A stretch of DNA of 64,000 bases from Leeuwenhoekiella nanhaiensis (GCF_002744755.1 NZ_KZ319287.1:744001-808000); one strand, 5' to 3'; shown: positions 52,610-62,908, numbered from the stretch's first letter. Translations and numbers: made by a program. Notes: a model not told the origin generated them from the sequence alone.

Positions 52610-53983
52610 ATGGTGAGGTTTGTCTATTTTTTAGCTGTATTGTTTACATTTTTAACAGGAAAAGAGGCGTTAGGGCAGGGAACTTTTCAATTGCCTGAAG
52701 GGGAGAAGCGCTTAAAAATAAAGGCAGGTGTTGTCAATAATCTGGTTATTATACCCATTACGGTAAATGGTGTAGAACTTTCTTTTCTTTTAGATACCGG
52801 CGTGCGTTCTACAATTTTGTTTGGGATTGATTCTGATGAGGATCTCAAACTAAATAATAAATCTACTGTCTGGCTCACTGGCGCAGGCGATGGCGAACCC
52901 ACAGAAGCCATAAAATCTACCCACAACATTATTAGCGTTGGTGAGTCTACTGCAATTGACCAGATTGTTTATTACATCCCTGATGGAGAGACTAATTTTT
53001 CGCCCAGACTGGGATTTGCTGTTCACGGAATTATAGGCTACGAACTCTTTAAGGACTTTGTTGTTGAGGTTGATTATCAGCGGGAATATGTGAAATTGCA
53101 CGATCCAGACTATTTTAAATCTTCAAGATATGGTTCTGACTCTGCTGTTGCCTTAGATATGATAGGAGGTAAGCCTTACATAGATCTTAAAATTTTGGGC
53201 GAAAATGATGCAGCGATTGCTTCCAAACTCTTACTGGACTCCGGAAGCGGCGATGCCTTATGGCTTTTTGAAAATGAGGAGAAAGGGATTCAGGTCTCTG
53301 AAAACTCATTCAAAGATCATCTGGGTTTAGGTCTAAGTGGTGAAGTTACCGGTTATCGCGCCCGTTTACCCCGGCTTGAATTGGGAAGTTATACGCTGAA
53401 CGAAGTCAATGTCGCTTACCCCGATACCACTTCCTTAAATTATTTACGCGGCGTAAATTTTAGAAACGGAAGCCTGGGTTCAGAGATTTTGAAACGCTTT
53501 AAGGTGGTATTGGATTATCAAAATGAGCTGATGTACTTACGTAAGAATAGGTATTTTGATGAGCCTTTTAGATATGATCGTAGCGGTCTGGTTGTACAGC
53601 ATACCGGTTTTGAGCTTGTGGCTCATTTGGATTATCGCATTTCTAAAGAGCAGAACATGACCGAAGCTTCGAAAGGGGCCTGGAGTAGTGGTGGGTCTAG
53701 AAGCAGTATATTTCTGGAAACCAATATGGTTCAGTTTCCGCAGTTTAAATTAAAACCGAATTACGAAATTGCTGCCATTCGCGAAGATTCTCCCGGGGCA
53801 GAAGCGGGTTTAAGTGTGGGGGATAAGCTCATCAAAGTAAACGGAAGGGCAGTCGCTAATCTTAAGCTTGAAGAAATTACCCGATATTTTTACCGGAATG
53901 AAGGTTCGGTCTTAAAACTTCAGGTAGACCGAAACGGGATGGTTTTTAATTGTAAAATCAGACTAAGAAAGATGCTGGACTAA
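52610..53983 (+). CDS. exported retropepsin-like aspartyl protease with PDZ domain
   Basis: 457 residues. Signal peptide (MVRFVYFLAVLFTFLTGKEA). Two aspartyl motifs, SFLLDTGVRSTILF (about 60-73) and LLLDSGSGDALWLF, in a two-lobed arrangement; HGIIGYELFKDFVVEVDY in lobe 1 and GSLGSEILKRFKVVLDY in lobe 2. C-terminal PDZ at about 375-455 (EDSPGAEAGLSVGDKLIKVN). Belongs to the aspartyl-protease/PDZ group frequent in Bacteroidota; target unknown. A shared terminator separates it from the convergent DUF1573 gene. Confidence 0.85.
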   Translation: MVRFVYFLAVLFTFLTGKEALGQGTFQLPEGEKRLKIKAGVVNNLVIIPITVNGVELSFLLDTGVRSTILFGIDSDEDLKLNNKSTVWLTGAGDGEPTEAIKSTHNIISVGESTAIDQIVYYIPDGETNFSPRLGFAVHGIIGYELFKDFVVEVDYQREYVKLHDPDYFKSSRYGSDSAVALDMIGGKPYIDLKILGENDAAIASKLLLDSGSGDALWLFENEEKGIQVSENSFKDHLGLGLSGEVTGYRARLPRLELGSYTLNEVNVAYPDTTSLNYLRGVNFRNGSLGSEILKRFKVVLDYQNELMYLRKNRYFDEPFRYDRSGLVVQHTGFELVAHLDYRISKEQNMTEASKGAWSSGGSRSSIFLETNMVQFPQFKLKPNYEIAAIREDSPGAEAGLSVGDKLIKVNGRAVANLKLEEITRYFYRNEGSVLKLQVDRNGMVFNCKIRLRKMLD

Positions 53984-53989
53984 ATAAAA

Positions 53990-54012
53990 AAAGCGGCTCA
54001 TTGAGCCGCTTT
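53990..54012. terminator. bidirectional terminator
   Basis: AAAGCGGCTCA (53990-54000) pairs with TGAGCCGCTTT (54002-54012) around one base; A run upstream, T bases downstream. Lies between two convergent genes. Confidence 0.8.
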
Positions 54013-54033
54013 AGCATATTAAATAGGTGATTC

Positions 54034-54420
54034 CTAATTATCTGCCGGAAGCAGGTTCCCTTTAATTTTAAGGGTGTAGGGTTCTGCGGAAGCATTAGTG
54101 TAAACGGTTATCGTTTTGCGGATAGGTCCCGCTGCACGATTCGTATCATACTTTACTTTAATCACTCCGCTTTCTCCTGGTGCTATCGGGTCTTTTGGAG
54201 GACTTGGTACTGTACAGCCACAGGTGGAATAGGCTTTTGAAATAACCAAGGGTGCATCTCCCGTGTTGGTAAACTTAAACTCGCGTTCACCATCTGCGCC
54301 GTGCGCGACATCACCATAATCAATAACATCTGTTTCAAATGTGATGGCTGCTTTTTTCTCCTGAGCCTGAAGGCCTAATGTCATCAAACCAACGGCAAGT
54401 AGTAAAACAATTTTTTTCAT
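54034..54420 (-). CDS. exported DUF1573 protein
   Basis: 128 residues with signal peptide (KKIVLLLAVGLMTLGLQAQ). The rest is one Ig-like DUF1573 domain: DYGDVAHGADGEREFKFTNT, GDAPLVISKAYSTCGCTVPS with the family CGC cysteines, and GESGVIKVKYDTN. Periplasmic or surface; role not established. Confidence 0.9.
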   Translation of the reverse strand: MKKIVLLLAVGLMTLGLQAQEKKAAITFETDVIDYGDVAHGADGEREFKFTNTGDAPLVISKAYSTCGCTVPSPPKDPIAPGESGVIKVKYDTNRAAGPIRKTITVYTNASAEPYTLKIKGNLLPADN

Positions 54421-54593
54421 AATTCTAAGTGTTATTAGAGTCTAAAATTAAACTTAATCTGTGGTCTTTGCAAAGAGTTGCCTCTTTTTCATACTGAATT
54501 GAAACCTTTAAAACCTTCAACTCCCTCATAAACCGGCTCAGAATAAGTCTTTTTTTAATGCTCTCGTTCTTTTAAAAATACTTTGTATATGAG

Positions 54594-54601
54594 TATTTTT
54601 G
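54594..54601 (+). promoter_or_regulatory. -7 element (TATTTTTG) for valS
   Basis: Fits TAnnTTTG, 28 nt before the valS ATG. The 209-bp spacer shows no T-box or other clear leader structure. Confidence 0.5.
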
Positions 54602-54629
54602 CCCACTTAAAGACAAAAATCAGACCAAG

Positions 54630-57263
54630 ATGGCATTAGCGGCACAATATAGTTCAAAAGAAGTAGAGCAGAAGTGGTATGACTACTGGATGAAGCACAA
54701 CTACTTTCATTCTGAACCCAATGACAAAGAACCCTACACGATTGTAATTCCACCGCCTAACGTAACCGGAATTTTACATATGGGGCATATGCTGAATAAT
54801 ACCATTCAGGATGTTCTGATTAGAAGAGCGCGTCTCAAGGGGTTTAATGCCTGCTGGGTGCCGGGAACAGACCACGCGTCTATCGCAACCGAAGCTAAAG
54901 TAGTGGCTAAACTGAAGGCTGAAGGAATCAATAAAGCCGACCTTACCCGGGAAGAATTCTTAAAACACGCCTGGGAATGGACCGATAAATACGGTGGAAC
55001 CATTTTAGAGCAGCTTAAAAAGTTGGGTGCTTCTTGTGACTGGGAACGCCTGCGTTTTACACTGGATGACACCATGTCAGCCAGTGTGATTCAGTGTTTT
55101 ATTGATTTGTATAATAAAGGTCTGATTTACCGCGGCCATCGTATGGTAAACTGGGATCCTGAGGCCAAGACCACGCTTTCTGATGAAGAAGTGATTTATG
55201 AGGAGCGTCAGGGCAAGCTGTATTACATCAATTACAAGTTGGAAGGCTGTGAGGAGCATTTGGTAATAGCCACCACGCGCCCAGAAACTATTTTTGGGGA
55301 TACCGCGATCTGCATCAATCCCAATGACGAGCGTTTTACACATTTAAAAGGTAAAAAAGCCATAGTGCCGGTGGTAAACCGCGTAGTCCCTATTATTGAA
55401 GATGAGTATGTAGACTTGGAATTCGGTACCGGTTGCCTGAAAGTAACGCCTGCGCACGATGAGAATGACAAAATGCTTGGCGATAAGCATAAGCTTGAAG
55501 TGGTTGATATTTTTAACGATGATGCCACGCTAAACTCCTTTGGTCTGCACTATCAGGGCAAAGATCGTTTTGTAGTGCGTGAAGAAATTGTAAAAGAATT
55601 GGAAGAGCTAGGTGCTTTGGTAAAGACAGAAAGTCACCTGAATAAAGTGGGGACTTCAGAGCGTACCAAGGCCGTTATAGAGCCTAAACTTTCAGATCAG
55701 TGGTTCGTGAAGATGAAAGATTTGGCAGAGCCTGCGATCAAAGCCGTTCTCGATAGCGATGACGTAAATCTTTTTCCAAAGAAATTTGAAAACACCTACC
55801 GCCACTGGATGGAAAACATTCGCGACTGGAATATCTCCCGTCAGCTTTGGTGGGGACAGCAAATCCCTGCCTATTATATTGGAGACGGAAAAGAGGATTT
55901 TGTTGTTGCTAAAAATATGGAGGAGGCTTTAGCTTCCGCAAAAGCGAAAACCGGAAACAATAATCTGACCAAAGCCGACTTAAAGCAGGATGAGGATGCG
56001 CTCGATACCTGGTTTTCTTCCTGGTTGTGGCCTATGAGTGTGTTTGACGGAATCGCAAATCCTGATAATGCCGATTTTCAGTATTATTATCCTACCAATG
56101 ACCTGGTAACCGGACCGGATATTCTGTTTTTCTGGGTGGCGCGTATGATTATGGCGGGTTATGAGTATACCGGAAAGCAACCTTTTACGAATGTGTATCT
56201 CACAGGGCTCGTGCGTGATGCCGAGCGACGTAAAATGTCAAAATCGCTTGGTAATTCACCCGACGCGATGAAGCTGATTGATGATTATGGGGCAGATGGC
56301 GTACGGGTAGGTTTATTGCTAAGTGCTTCTGCCGGTAACGATTTGCTGTTTGATGAAGATTTGTGCAAGCAGGGTAAAGGTTTTATCAATAAAATCTGGA
56401 ATGCTTTCAGACTCATCAAGGGTTGGGAGGTCGATGCAAGCGCTGAGCAACCTGAGGCCAGTAAAAAAGGTCTGGAATGGTATTCAGAGCGTTTTAAACA
56501 GGCTACCGAAGAGATTGAAGATCATTTCAGTAAATACCGAATCAGTGATGCATTGATGGTAACCTATAAATTGGTTTGGGACGATTTCTGCAGCTGGTTA
56601 CTCGAGATTGTAAAGCCGGAATATCAAAAACCAATTGACAAAAAGACCTACGATGCGGTAATTGCAGCCCTGGAAGATAATCTGCGCATACTGCATCCGT
56701 TTACGCCATTTGCTTCGGAAGAAATCTGGCAAACTATTGCAGACCGTACTCCAGAAGAAGCTCTAATCGTTAACGAATGGCCTGCTATCGCGAAGCCAAA
56801 CCTTGCGATGCTTGAAGACTTTGAACTGGCAACTCAGGTTATTACCGGAGTTCGTGCTATTCGAAAGGATAAGAATATTTCCTTTAAAGAAGAGCTGGAG
56901 CTTCACGTGCTGAATACCGAAGGTTTTTCGGCTGACTTTGATGCGATCATTAAAAAACTGGGTAATCTTTCGGTATTAAAAACTACAGAATCACCAGTTG
57001 ATGGAGCATTGTCTTTCCGGGTAAAGGCCAATGAATATTTCATTCCGCTAACCGGAGCTATTGATGTGGGTGCCGAAATTGCTAAAATCAAGGAAGAACT
57101 TGCCTATACGCAGGGCTTTATCAACTCGGTTACTAAAAAGTTATCTAACGAGCGGTTTGTAAATAATGCACCTGAGCAGGTGGTGGCTTTAGAGCGTCAA
57201 AAACAGGCCGACGCGCAGGCTAAAATTGATGCATTAGAAAAGAGACTTGCTGCTTTAAGCTAG
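54630..57263 (+). CDS. valS: valyl-tRNA synthetase
   Basis: 877 residues, class I synthetase. HIGH motif in PPPNVTGILHMGHML (about 40-54), editing CP1 domain with ATTRPETIFGDTAI, WWGQQIPAYY, KMSKS in RRKMSKSLGNSP (about 533-544), anticodon-binding helices and a C-terminal coiled coil (ELAYTQGFINSVTKKLSN). Complete, no anomalies. Confidence 0.97.
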   Translation: MALAAQYSSKEVEQKWYDYWMKHNYFHSEPNDKEPYTIVIPPPNVTGILHMGHMLNNTIQDVLIRRARLKGFNACWVPGTDHASIATEAKVVAKLKAEGINKADLTREEFLKHAWEWTDKYGGTILEQLKKLGASCDWERLRFTLDDTMSASVIQCFIDLYNKGLIYRGHRMVNWDPEAKTTLSDEEVIYEERQGKLYYINYKLEGCEEHLVIATTRPETIFGDTAICINPNDERFTHLKGKKAIVPVVNRVVPIIEDEYVDLEFGTGCLKVTPAHDENDKMLGDKHKLEVVDIFNDDATLNSFGLHYQGKDRFVVREEIVKELEELGALVKTESHLNKVGTSERTKAVIEPKLSDQWFVKMKDLAEPAIKAVLDSDDVNLFPKKFENTYRHWMENIRDWNISRQLWWGQQIPAYYIGDGKEDFVVAKNMEEALASAKAKTGNNNLTKADLKQDEDALDTWFSSWLWPMSVFDGIANPDNADFQYYYPTNDLVTGPDILFFWVARMIMAGYEYTGKQPFTNVYLTGLVRDAERRKMSKSLGNSPDAMKLIDDYGADGVRVGLLLSASAGNDLLFDEDLCKQGKGFINKIWNAFRLIKGWEVDASAEQPEASKKGLEWYSERFKQATEEIEDHFSKYRISDALMVTYKLVWDDFCSWLLEIVKPEYQKPIDKKTYDAVIAALEDNLRILHPFTPFASEEIWQTIADRTPEEALIVNEWPAIAKPNLAMLEDFELATQVITGVRAIRKDKNISFKEELELHVLNTEGFSADFDAIIKKLGNLSVLKTTESPVDGALSFRVKANEYFIPLTGAIDVGAEIAKIKEELAYTQGFINSVTKKLSNERFVNNAPEQVVALERQKQADAQAKIDALEKRLAALS

Positions 57264-57284
57264 AACTTAAAAAGGTCGAAGATT

Positions 57285-57560
57285 TTAAGAGGGAATGTAT
57301 TTATCTACGAGTTTGATATATTCCTTCTTAGCTTCTTTGGTTGAAAGCCCTTTAAGCTGAATAAGTGCGTTGTATTTAAAGGCGCTGCGCAGGTCGTTTT
57401 CTTTAATATTTCCTGCGTTGAGAATAGTATTCTCTTGATTTCCCTTTTTATAATACGCGTAGAGGAGCAATTGTATGTCCTGTGGCAACGCAATACTGGT
57501 ATTGCTCGCACGGTGTGCGGCTTCCTCAAAAGCCTTGTCTAATGCTTCTTTTTTGCTCAA
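57285..57560 (-). CDS. acyl-CoA-binding protein
   Basis: 91 residues from TTG 57560 (LSKKEALDKAFEEAAHRA), just 7 bp after the psd stop. ACBP features: LPQDIQLLLYAYYKKGN and FKYNALIQLKGLSTKEAKKEYIKLVDKY (given in two parts: the lysine/tyrosine CoA site and end helix). Binds long-chain acyl-CoA in the cytoplasm. Forms one unit with psd and cdsA, both in phospholipid synthesis, which fits its role. Confidence 0.87.
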   Translation of the reverse strand: MSKKEALDKAFEEAAHRASNTSIALPQDIQLLLYAYYKKGNQENTILNAGNIKENDLRSAFKYNALIQLKGLSTKEAKKEYIKLVDKYIPS

Positions 57561-57567
57561 AACACAA

Positions 57568-58224
57568 CTAGTTTTCGCGGGTTGCAATGATGCTTTCGGC
57601 TCCCCTTACCTTTTGATTGAGTTTAACTGCAAGTGGCGTTCCAATTGGTAAAAAGAGGTCAACTCTTGAGCCGAACTTTATAAAGCCACTGTCTTCGCCT
57701 TGTCCGGCAGTGTCACCTTCCTTAGCGTAATTTACAATGCGTTTAGCCAAAGCGCCTGCGATCTGACGATATAGTATATCTCCAAATGAAGTGCTGCGAA
57801 CAACCACCGTTGTGCGCTCGTTTTCTTCGGAAGCTTTAGGGTGCCATGCAACCAGATATTTCCCGGGATGGTATTTGCTAAAGACTACCTCTCCGCTTAC
57901 CGGGTAACGAGTCACGTGTACATTGATGGGAGACATAAATATTGATACCTGAAGGCGTTTTTCCTTAAAATATTCTTTTTCAAAAACTTCTTCAATTACT
58001 ACGACCTTACCATCTACTGGCGAAACGATTTCATTTACGTTTCCGCTTGATTTCCGCCCGGGGTTTCTAAAAAACTGAAGGATTAAAACCAATAAGATCA
58101 AAAGCGCGGCATAACATAAATACTGCAGCCATTCCGGTGAAACCCACGTATGTGTAGCCAAGACACCTGCAATAACAATAAGCAGTGTAATCGTAATGAT
58201 GGTATAACCTTCTTTATGAAACAT
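57568..58224 (-). CDS. psd: phosphatidylserine decarboxylase, short form
   Basis: Makes phosphatidylethanolamine. 218 residues from ATG 58224 (MFHKEGYTIITITLL). One or two N-terminal membrane helices, FRNPGRKSSGN, IVSPVDGKVVVIEEV, INVHVTRYPVSGEV and the self-cleavage site FGSRVD (Gly-Ser; pyruvoyl formation), as in the short GS-type PSD rather than LGST. It overlaps cdsA by 11 bp. Confidence 0.93.
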   Translation of the reverse strand: MFHKEGYTIITITLLIVIAGVLATHTWVSPEWLQYLCYAALLILLVLILQFFRNPGRKSSGNVNEIVSPVDGKVVVIEEVFEKEYFKEKRLQVSIFMSPINVHVTRYPVSGEVVFSKYHPGKYLVAWHPKASEENERTTVVVRSTSFGDILYRQIAGALAKRIVNYAKEGDTAGQGEDSGFIKFGSRVDLFLPIGTPLAVKLNQKVRGAESIIATREN

Positions 58225-59017
58225 ATTCAAATACTATTAAAACCAGATAAATAAATGGACTGGCAAACAAAATGCTGTCCAGCCTGTCGTAAAGTCCGCC
58301 GTGTCCCGGCATGAGCGTGCCGCTGTCTTTTACTCCAGCTTCCCGCTTCAACTTAGATTCTATAAGATCGCCAAAAGTTCCCAGAGTACTCATAACCACT
58401 GCGAGCGATAACCAGATGTTAAAGTTAAGACTTCCGGTGAATTTATGAATGAAATAACTTGCTCCGCACGCAAATACTAAGCCTCCAAAGAAACCTTCTA
58501 TTGTTTTTTTAGGCGAAATGCTTGGGAATAATTTATGTCTTCCAAAGCTTTTTCCAACAATATAAGCAAAGGTGTCGTTAGTCCAGATCAGAATAAACAA
58601 ACCCGCTACGGTGTAGGGCGAAAAACCATCTCCATGGGAGGGTAGCAGCGTCAGAAATACGAAACTGGCAATCATATAAAAGATGGTGATGTGCAGCTTT
58701 TGAAGCTTGCCGTATCTTCTTATTTTTTCACTGAAGAGGTTTTTCATCAGGTACAGGCCAGTTACTACAGTGATTCCTAATAGGAGTAAAGTTGCTATAT
58801 ATGAAACCTTATAATAGCTAAAGAACAGAATGAACCCAATCAGAATGAGATAGGTGTACCAAAATTGAAAGCCGATAAGTCTTAAAAATTCACGAAGCGT
58901 GATTATTCCAAAAAGTAGAAATAATAAAATGTACCAATTTTCAGAAATGAATATGGCAGCGAGAAGGATTACAACATAAAGTAAGCCCGAAAGTGCACGT
59001 ATGGAGAGTTCACGCAT
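58214..59017 (-). CDS. cdsA: phosphatidate cytidylyltransferase
   Basis: Makes CDP-diacylglycerol. 267 residues, about eight membrane helices. CdsA signature IESKLKREAGVKDSG and PGHGGLYDRLDSILFA near the C-terminus; NDTFAYIVGKSFG in the middle. Starts 1 bp after the LUD gene's stop and overlaps psd: a phospholipid operon. Confidence 0.94.
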   Translation of the reverse strand: MRELSIRALSGLLYVVILLAAIFISENWYILLFLLFGIITLREFLRLIGFQFWYTYLILIGFILFFSYYKVSYIATLLLLGITVVTGLYLMKNLFSEKIRRYGKLQKLHITIFYMIASFVFLTLLPSHGDGFSPYTVAGLFILIWTNDTFAYIVGKSFGRHKLFPSISPKKTIEGFFGGLVFACGASYFIHKFTGSLNFNIWLSLAVVMSTLGTFGDLIESKLKREAGVKDSGTLMPGHGGLYDRLDSILFASPFIYLVLIVFEYVS

Positions 59018-59018
59018 A

Positions 59019-59633
59019 CTACAAGTCTTCTAACAGCAGCAGATAAAGATTTTTTGCGCTACTGCCATAGGACATAAAATCTTTAGCCCCTTCTTTAGGT
59101 TCAAAATTCTTGATCGTAGTAATATTTGTAGGAATCTGACCGGTGTTTTTCTTTTTGATACCTCGCAAACCTTCGCCTATGCTGTTTACAATTTGACTGG
59201 TAGTGGCAAAAATCACAAAATTTTGAGGGAGTTCTTTTAGTTTTTTCTCCTTGATTTGCTTGGAAGAAATAAGCAGGCTTCCATCATCTGCAATTAGATT
59301 TTCACAGACTGATAGAAAGAAACTCGACTCTTTGTTGGTATTGAAATTGAGGTTGTAGCCATCAAAAAGTTTTTCCAGTTTGGGGTCTAAGCAATATACG
59401 TCCTGCTCGTACCAATCATTTTCTAACAGAATGTTGTCAAAACTTTCGTGTACTTCATCCATATCTGTGCAATACAGAAATTTTCCACCGTTTAAAATGA
59501 AATGCTTGGTGAAGCGCTCATCTGCCGGTGCGCTGATGTCTGGCATATACTTACCACGCTCTGAACCCTTGAGATTTGGGTTTTCAGTGCTGGCAGTTTT
59601 TTTAGGCTGAAAAAGCTTTTTTAGGATACTCAT
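59019..59633 (-). CDS. LUD-domain protein (LutC/YkgG-related)
   Basis: 204 residues. Cytoplasmic; ends with IPTNITTIKNFEPKEGAKDF. LUD-type features: DNILLENDWYEQDVYC, LIADDGSLLISSKQI and FVIFATTSQIVNSI. Members of LutC act in lactate use with LutA and LutB, but neither partner is here, so another role is likely. Position before cdsA suggests one transcript. Confidence 0.75.
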   Translation of the reverse strand: MSILKKLFQPKKTASTENPNLKGSERGKYMPDISAPADERFTKHFILNGGKFLYCTDMDEVHESFDNILLENDWYEQDVYCLDPKLEKLFDGYNLNFNTNKESSFFLSVCENLIADDGSLLISSKQIKEKKLKELPQNFVIFATTSQIVNSIGEGLRGIKKKNTGQIPTNITTIKNFEPKEGAKDFMSYGSSAKNLYLLLLEDL

Positions 59634-59651
59634 AAATGAGTGGCTGTGCTA

Positions 59652-59659
59652 CAAATTTA
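59652..59659 (-). promoter_or_regulatory. -7 element (TAAATTTG) for the LUD-cdsA-psd-ACBP unit
   Basis: Minus strand match to TAnnTTTG, 18 nt before ATG 59633; it lies just past the ftsH terminator. Confidence 0.55.
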
Positions 59660-59672
59660 GGATTTAATCAAA

Positions 59673-59711
59673 TATAAAAAATCTTAACTCAACATTGCGT
59701 TAAGTTAAGAT
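59673..59711 (-). terminator. terminator of rsfS-ftsH
   Basis: On the minus strand ATCTTAACTTAAC pairs with GTTGAGTTAAGAT (one G-U) around a 5-nt loop, then TTTTTA. It separates ftsH from the LUD gene. Confidence 0.8.
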
Positions 59712-59736
59712 TTATATCTCGTTCCTATAAAGAAAA

Positions 59737-61716
59737 TTAGTTTTCTTCTACAATAGTGCTTTCTGACTCTTCCGTTTCCTTTCCGGTTTCGGGTTTGTCA
59801 AATGGACGTTTGCCAAAAATCTTCTCTAAATTGTCTTTGAAGATAACTTCTTTATCCAGTAAAACTTCGGCAAGCTCATTAAGTTTGTCTTTATTGTCTT
59901 CCAAAATCTTAATAGCACGTTGGTATTGCTCTTCAATGATGGAAGAAATTTCCTTGTCAATCAGTTCAGCGGTTTTCTCACTGTAAGGCTTGCTGAAATT
60001 GTACTCATTTTGACCTGAAGAATCGTAATAGGTAAGGTTACCAATTTTATCATTCAGACCGTAAGTGGTAACCATCATTCGTGCTTGCTTGGTTACCTTT
60101 TCAAGGTCACTTAAGGCTCCGGTTGATATTTTGTCAAAAGTCACTTTCTCAGCTGCGCGACCACCCATAGCTGCACACATCTCGTCAAGCATTTGCTCAG
60201 GTCTAACAATCAGGCGCTCTTCGGGTAAATACCATGCAGCACCCAAAGATCTTCCGCGAGGCACAATGGTTACTTTAACCAAAGGTGCCGCGTGCTCCAG
60301 CATCCAGGAAACGGTTGCGTGACCTGCTTCGTGAAAGGCAATAGCACGTTTCTCTTCAGGAGTGATGATTTTATTTTTCTTCTCAAGACCACCTACAATA
60401 CGGTCAACGGCATCCAGAAAATCCTGTCTACCAACGGCGGTTTTACCTTGTCTTGCTGCAATAAGAGCTGCTTCGTTACATACGTTGGCAATATCTGCAC
60501 CAGAGAAACCAGGCGTTTGCTTGGCCATAAATTCAGTGTCCAGTTCGTCTGCTACTTTTTTAAGCGGACGCAGGTGCACTTCAAAAATTTCCTTACGTTC
60601 TCTTACATCTGGAAGGTCTACGTATATCTGACGGTCAAATCGGCCGGCACGCATAAGTGCCGTGTCTAGTACATCAGCACGGTTGGTGGCTGCAAGTACG
60701 ATTACGTTTGTGTTGGTACCAAAACCATCCATCTCGGTAAGAAGTTGGTTTAAGGTATTCTCACGCTCATCGTTAGAACCGCTAAAATTAGCCTTACCAC
60801 GGGCACGACCTATAGCGTCTATCTCATCAATAAATATGATTGCAGGAGATTTTTCTTTTGCTTGTTTGAACAAGTCACGAACACGCGAAGCACCCACACC
60901 TACAAACATTTCCACAAAGTCAGAACCTGAAAGGGAAAAGAAAGGTACTTTGGCTTCACCGGCTACGGCTTTAGCCAATAAAGTTTTACCGGTTCCGGGA
61001 GGGCCTACAAGTAAAGCTCCTTTAGGAATCTTACCACCCAGATTGGTGTATTTTTCGGGATTCTTCAGGAAATCAACAATCTCCTGTACTTCCTCTTTTG
61101 CGCCTTCCAGACCGGCAACATCTTTAAATGAAGTCTTTACATCGGTTTTTTCGTCAAAAAGCTTAGCCTTAGATTTTCCGATATTAAAAATTTGTCCACC
61201 AGCACCACCAGCACCACCAGATGACATACGGCGCATAATGAAAATCCAGATACCGATGATTATCGCAATGGGTAACAAGGTGATCAGGATATCGCTAAAC
61301 ATCGTGTTATCTGCTTCCAGATATTTGACATTAAAGTCTTGAGTAGACTTTATCTCTTTCAATTCATTCTCAAAATTCTCCAGAGTTCCGTAACGAAAAA
61401 TATAGCTGGCACCTTCTTCGGAATTTAGCAGTGATAAACCGGGATCACTGGGTCTTGAATGTACTTCCTTACCCTTTGCTTCGTCGGTAAGGTAGATGTA
61501 GGCAACACCTTTTGATTTGCTGATATCTATTTGCTTAATATCACCACTTTCAGCGTATTTAAGTAATTGATTTTCAAGTATTTCTTTCGGATTGCCATAG
61601 TCAGAACCGCTGCTGAAAAAATTGAGTCCAAGAAAAACGAGTATGATTGCGGTGTAGATCCACCAGGCGCTGAACTTGGGTTTATTAGGGACGGGCTTTT
61701 TTGATTTTTCTGCCAT
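59737..61716 (-). CDS. ftsH: ATP-dependent zinc metalloprotease FtsH
   Basis: Membrane AAA+ protease for quality control. 659 residues. Two membrane helices (about 17-34 and 142-163) around a periplasmic domain; Walker [14 protein letters not shown], Walker [19 protein letters not shown] region [20 protein letters not shown] and zinc site HEAGH ([14 protein letters not shown]) with a distal Asp. C-terminal tail acidic. It starts 8 bp after rsfS. Confidence 0.97.
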   Translation of the reverse strand: MAEKSKKPVPNKPKFSAWWIYTAIILVFLGLNFFSSGSDYGNPKEILENQLLKYAESGDIKQIDISKSKGVAYIYLTDEAKGKEVHSRPSDPGLSLLNSEEGASYIFRYGTLENFENELKEIKSTQDFNVKYLEADNTMFSDILITLLPIAIIIGIWIFIMRRMSSGGAGGAGGQIFNIGKSKAKLFDEKTDVKTSFKDVAGLEGAKEEVQEIVDFLKNPEKYTNLGGKIPKGALLVGPPGTGKTLLAKAVAGEAKVPFFSLSGSDFVEMFVGVGASRVRDLFKQAKEKSPAIIFIDEIDAIGRARGKANFSGSNDERENTLNQLLTEMDGFGTNTNVIVLAATNRADVLDTALMRAGRFDRQIYVDLPDVRERKEIFEVHLRPLKKVADELDTEFMAKQTPGFSGADIANVCNEAALIAARQGKTAVGRQDFLDAVDRIVGGLEKKNKIITPEEKRAIAFHEAGHATVSWMLEHAAPLVKVTIVPRGRSLGAAWYLPEERLIVRPEQMLDEMCAAMGGRAAEKVTFDKISTGALSDLEKVTKQARMMVTTYGLNDKIGNLTYYDSSGQNEYNFSKPYSEKTAELIDKEISSIIEEQYQRAIKILEDNKDKLNELAEVLLDKEVIFKDNLEKIFGKRPFDKPETGKETEESESTIVEEN

Positions 61717-61724
61717 TATGTTTT

Positions 61725-62096
61725 TTAATAATTTGATTCGATTGATGTTACTTTAGCATCACCCCAAAGACTTTCAATGTCGTAATATTCACGGGTATGT
61801 TTTTGAAACACGTGCACCACAACATTCACATAATCCATCAGGATCCATTCTGCATTTTGCATGCCTTCCACATGCCAGGGTTTGTCTTTAAGTTTTTTGC
61901 TAACTGTTTTTTGGATAGAATTGACAATAGCGGTAACCTGGGTATTAGAAGTACCATCACAGATTATAAAGTAATCACAAACCATGTTCTCTATTTCCCG
62001 CAGGTCTAATAAATCAATATGTTGACCTTTTACTTCTTCAATCCCTTCAATAATAGTCGTTATCAGTTGATCTGTGTTTACTTCTTTTTTTGTCAT
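61725..62096 (-). CDS. rsfS: ribosomal silencing factor RsfS
   Basis: 123 residues. Binds uL14 of the large subunit and blocks joining. Features: IEEVKGQHIDLLDLREIE, CDYFIICDGTSNTQVTAI, DKPWHVEGMQNAEWILMDY and HVFQKHTREYYDIESLWGD. Divergent from birA and in front of ftsH. Confidence 0.93.
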   Translation of the reverse strand: MTKKEVNTDQLITTIIEGIEEVKGQHIDLLDLREIENMVCDYFIICDGTSNTQVTAIVNSIQKTVSKKLKDKPWHVEGMQNAEWILMDYVNVVVHVFQKHTREYYDIESLWGDAKVTSIESNY

Positions 62097-62115
62097 TAAA
62101 TCTTTTTTAGTCTGG

Positions 62116-62123
62116 CAAAGTTA
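62116..62123 (-). promoter_or_regulatory. -7 element (TAACTTTG) for rsfS-ftsH
   Basis: Minus strand match to TAnnTTTG, 19 nt before the rsfS ATG. Confidence 0.5.
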
Positions 62124-62179
62124 TTACAATTTTGTTTGATACCCTTTCTTGTACTAACATTTCAGCCTTTAGGTATACA

Positions 62180-62908
62180 ATGCATATTGTCAAACTTAAT
62201 GCCACAACCTCTACCAATACCTATTTGAAGGAATACGCCCGCGAACTTGACTTTAAAGAGGATATTTTGGTGTGGACACATGCTCAGGTTGAAGGTCGCG
62301 GACAGCGCGGTGCTATATGGGAGTCTGAGCCGGGCAAAAACCTTACGTTTAGTGTGTTTAAACGGGTTGAAGGTTTCCGGGCAGACCGCACTTTTTATAT
62401 GAGCATGGCTGCTTCATTAATGGTTGTTGAAACCCTTGAGCATTTTGGGGTGCGCCAACTTGCTGTAAAATGGCCAAACGACATATTGGCAGGTGCTCGA
62501 AAAATTTGCGGTATTTTAATTGAAACCATAATCAGAGATGGCTTGTATGGCGTTATTTTGGGAGTAGGGATTAACGTAAATCAAAAGGTTTTTGAAAAAG
62601 CTCCACGTGCAACTTCAGTGCTGCTTGAAACAGGAAGGGTAACAGATTTGAATGAGGTCTTGGATTACTTTATAAAATCATTTTATAAATATGCAGAACT
62701 GGTAAGTCAGTTTGATTTTGCAAGGCTGCATCAGCTTTATGAACAGCAACTTTTTCGAAAGGATAAGGTATCAACTTTTGAATTGCCGGGAGGTAAACAC
62801 ATAGCCGGTGTTATCAATGGCGTCTCAAAAAATGGAAAGCTCATCCTTCAACTGGAAGATGAGCTTTTAAAAGAATTTGATCTTAAGGAGATAAAACTCC
62901 TGTACTGA
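62180..62908 (+). CDS. birA: biotin--[acetyl-CoA-carboxylase] ligase (no HTH domain)
   Basis: Attaches biotin to carboxylase carrier proteins. 242 residues. Biotin/ATP site GRGQRGAIWES (about 39-49) and KWPNDIL (about 98-104), followed by KICGILIETI and GVGINVNQ. There is no N-terminal DNA-binding domain, so it is not a repressor. ATG 62180 gives the family start HIVKLNATTSTNTYLKE; the frame is open upstream but not conserved. Confidence 0.94.
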   Translation: MHIVKLNATTSTNTYLKEYARELDFKEDILVWTHAQVEGRGQRGAIWESEPGKNLTFSVFKRVEGFRADRTFYMSMAASLMVVETLEHFGVRQLAVKWPNDILAGARKICGILIETIIRDGLYGVILGVGINVNQKVFEKAPRATSVLLETGRVTDLNEVLDYFIKSFYKYAELVSQFDFARLHQLYEQQLFRKDKVSTFELPGGKHIAGVINGVSKNGKLILQLEDELLKEFDLKEIKLLY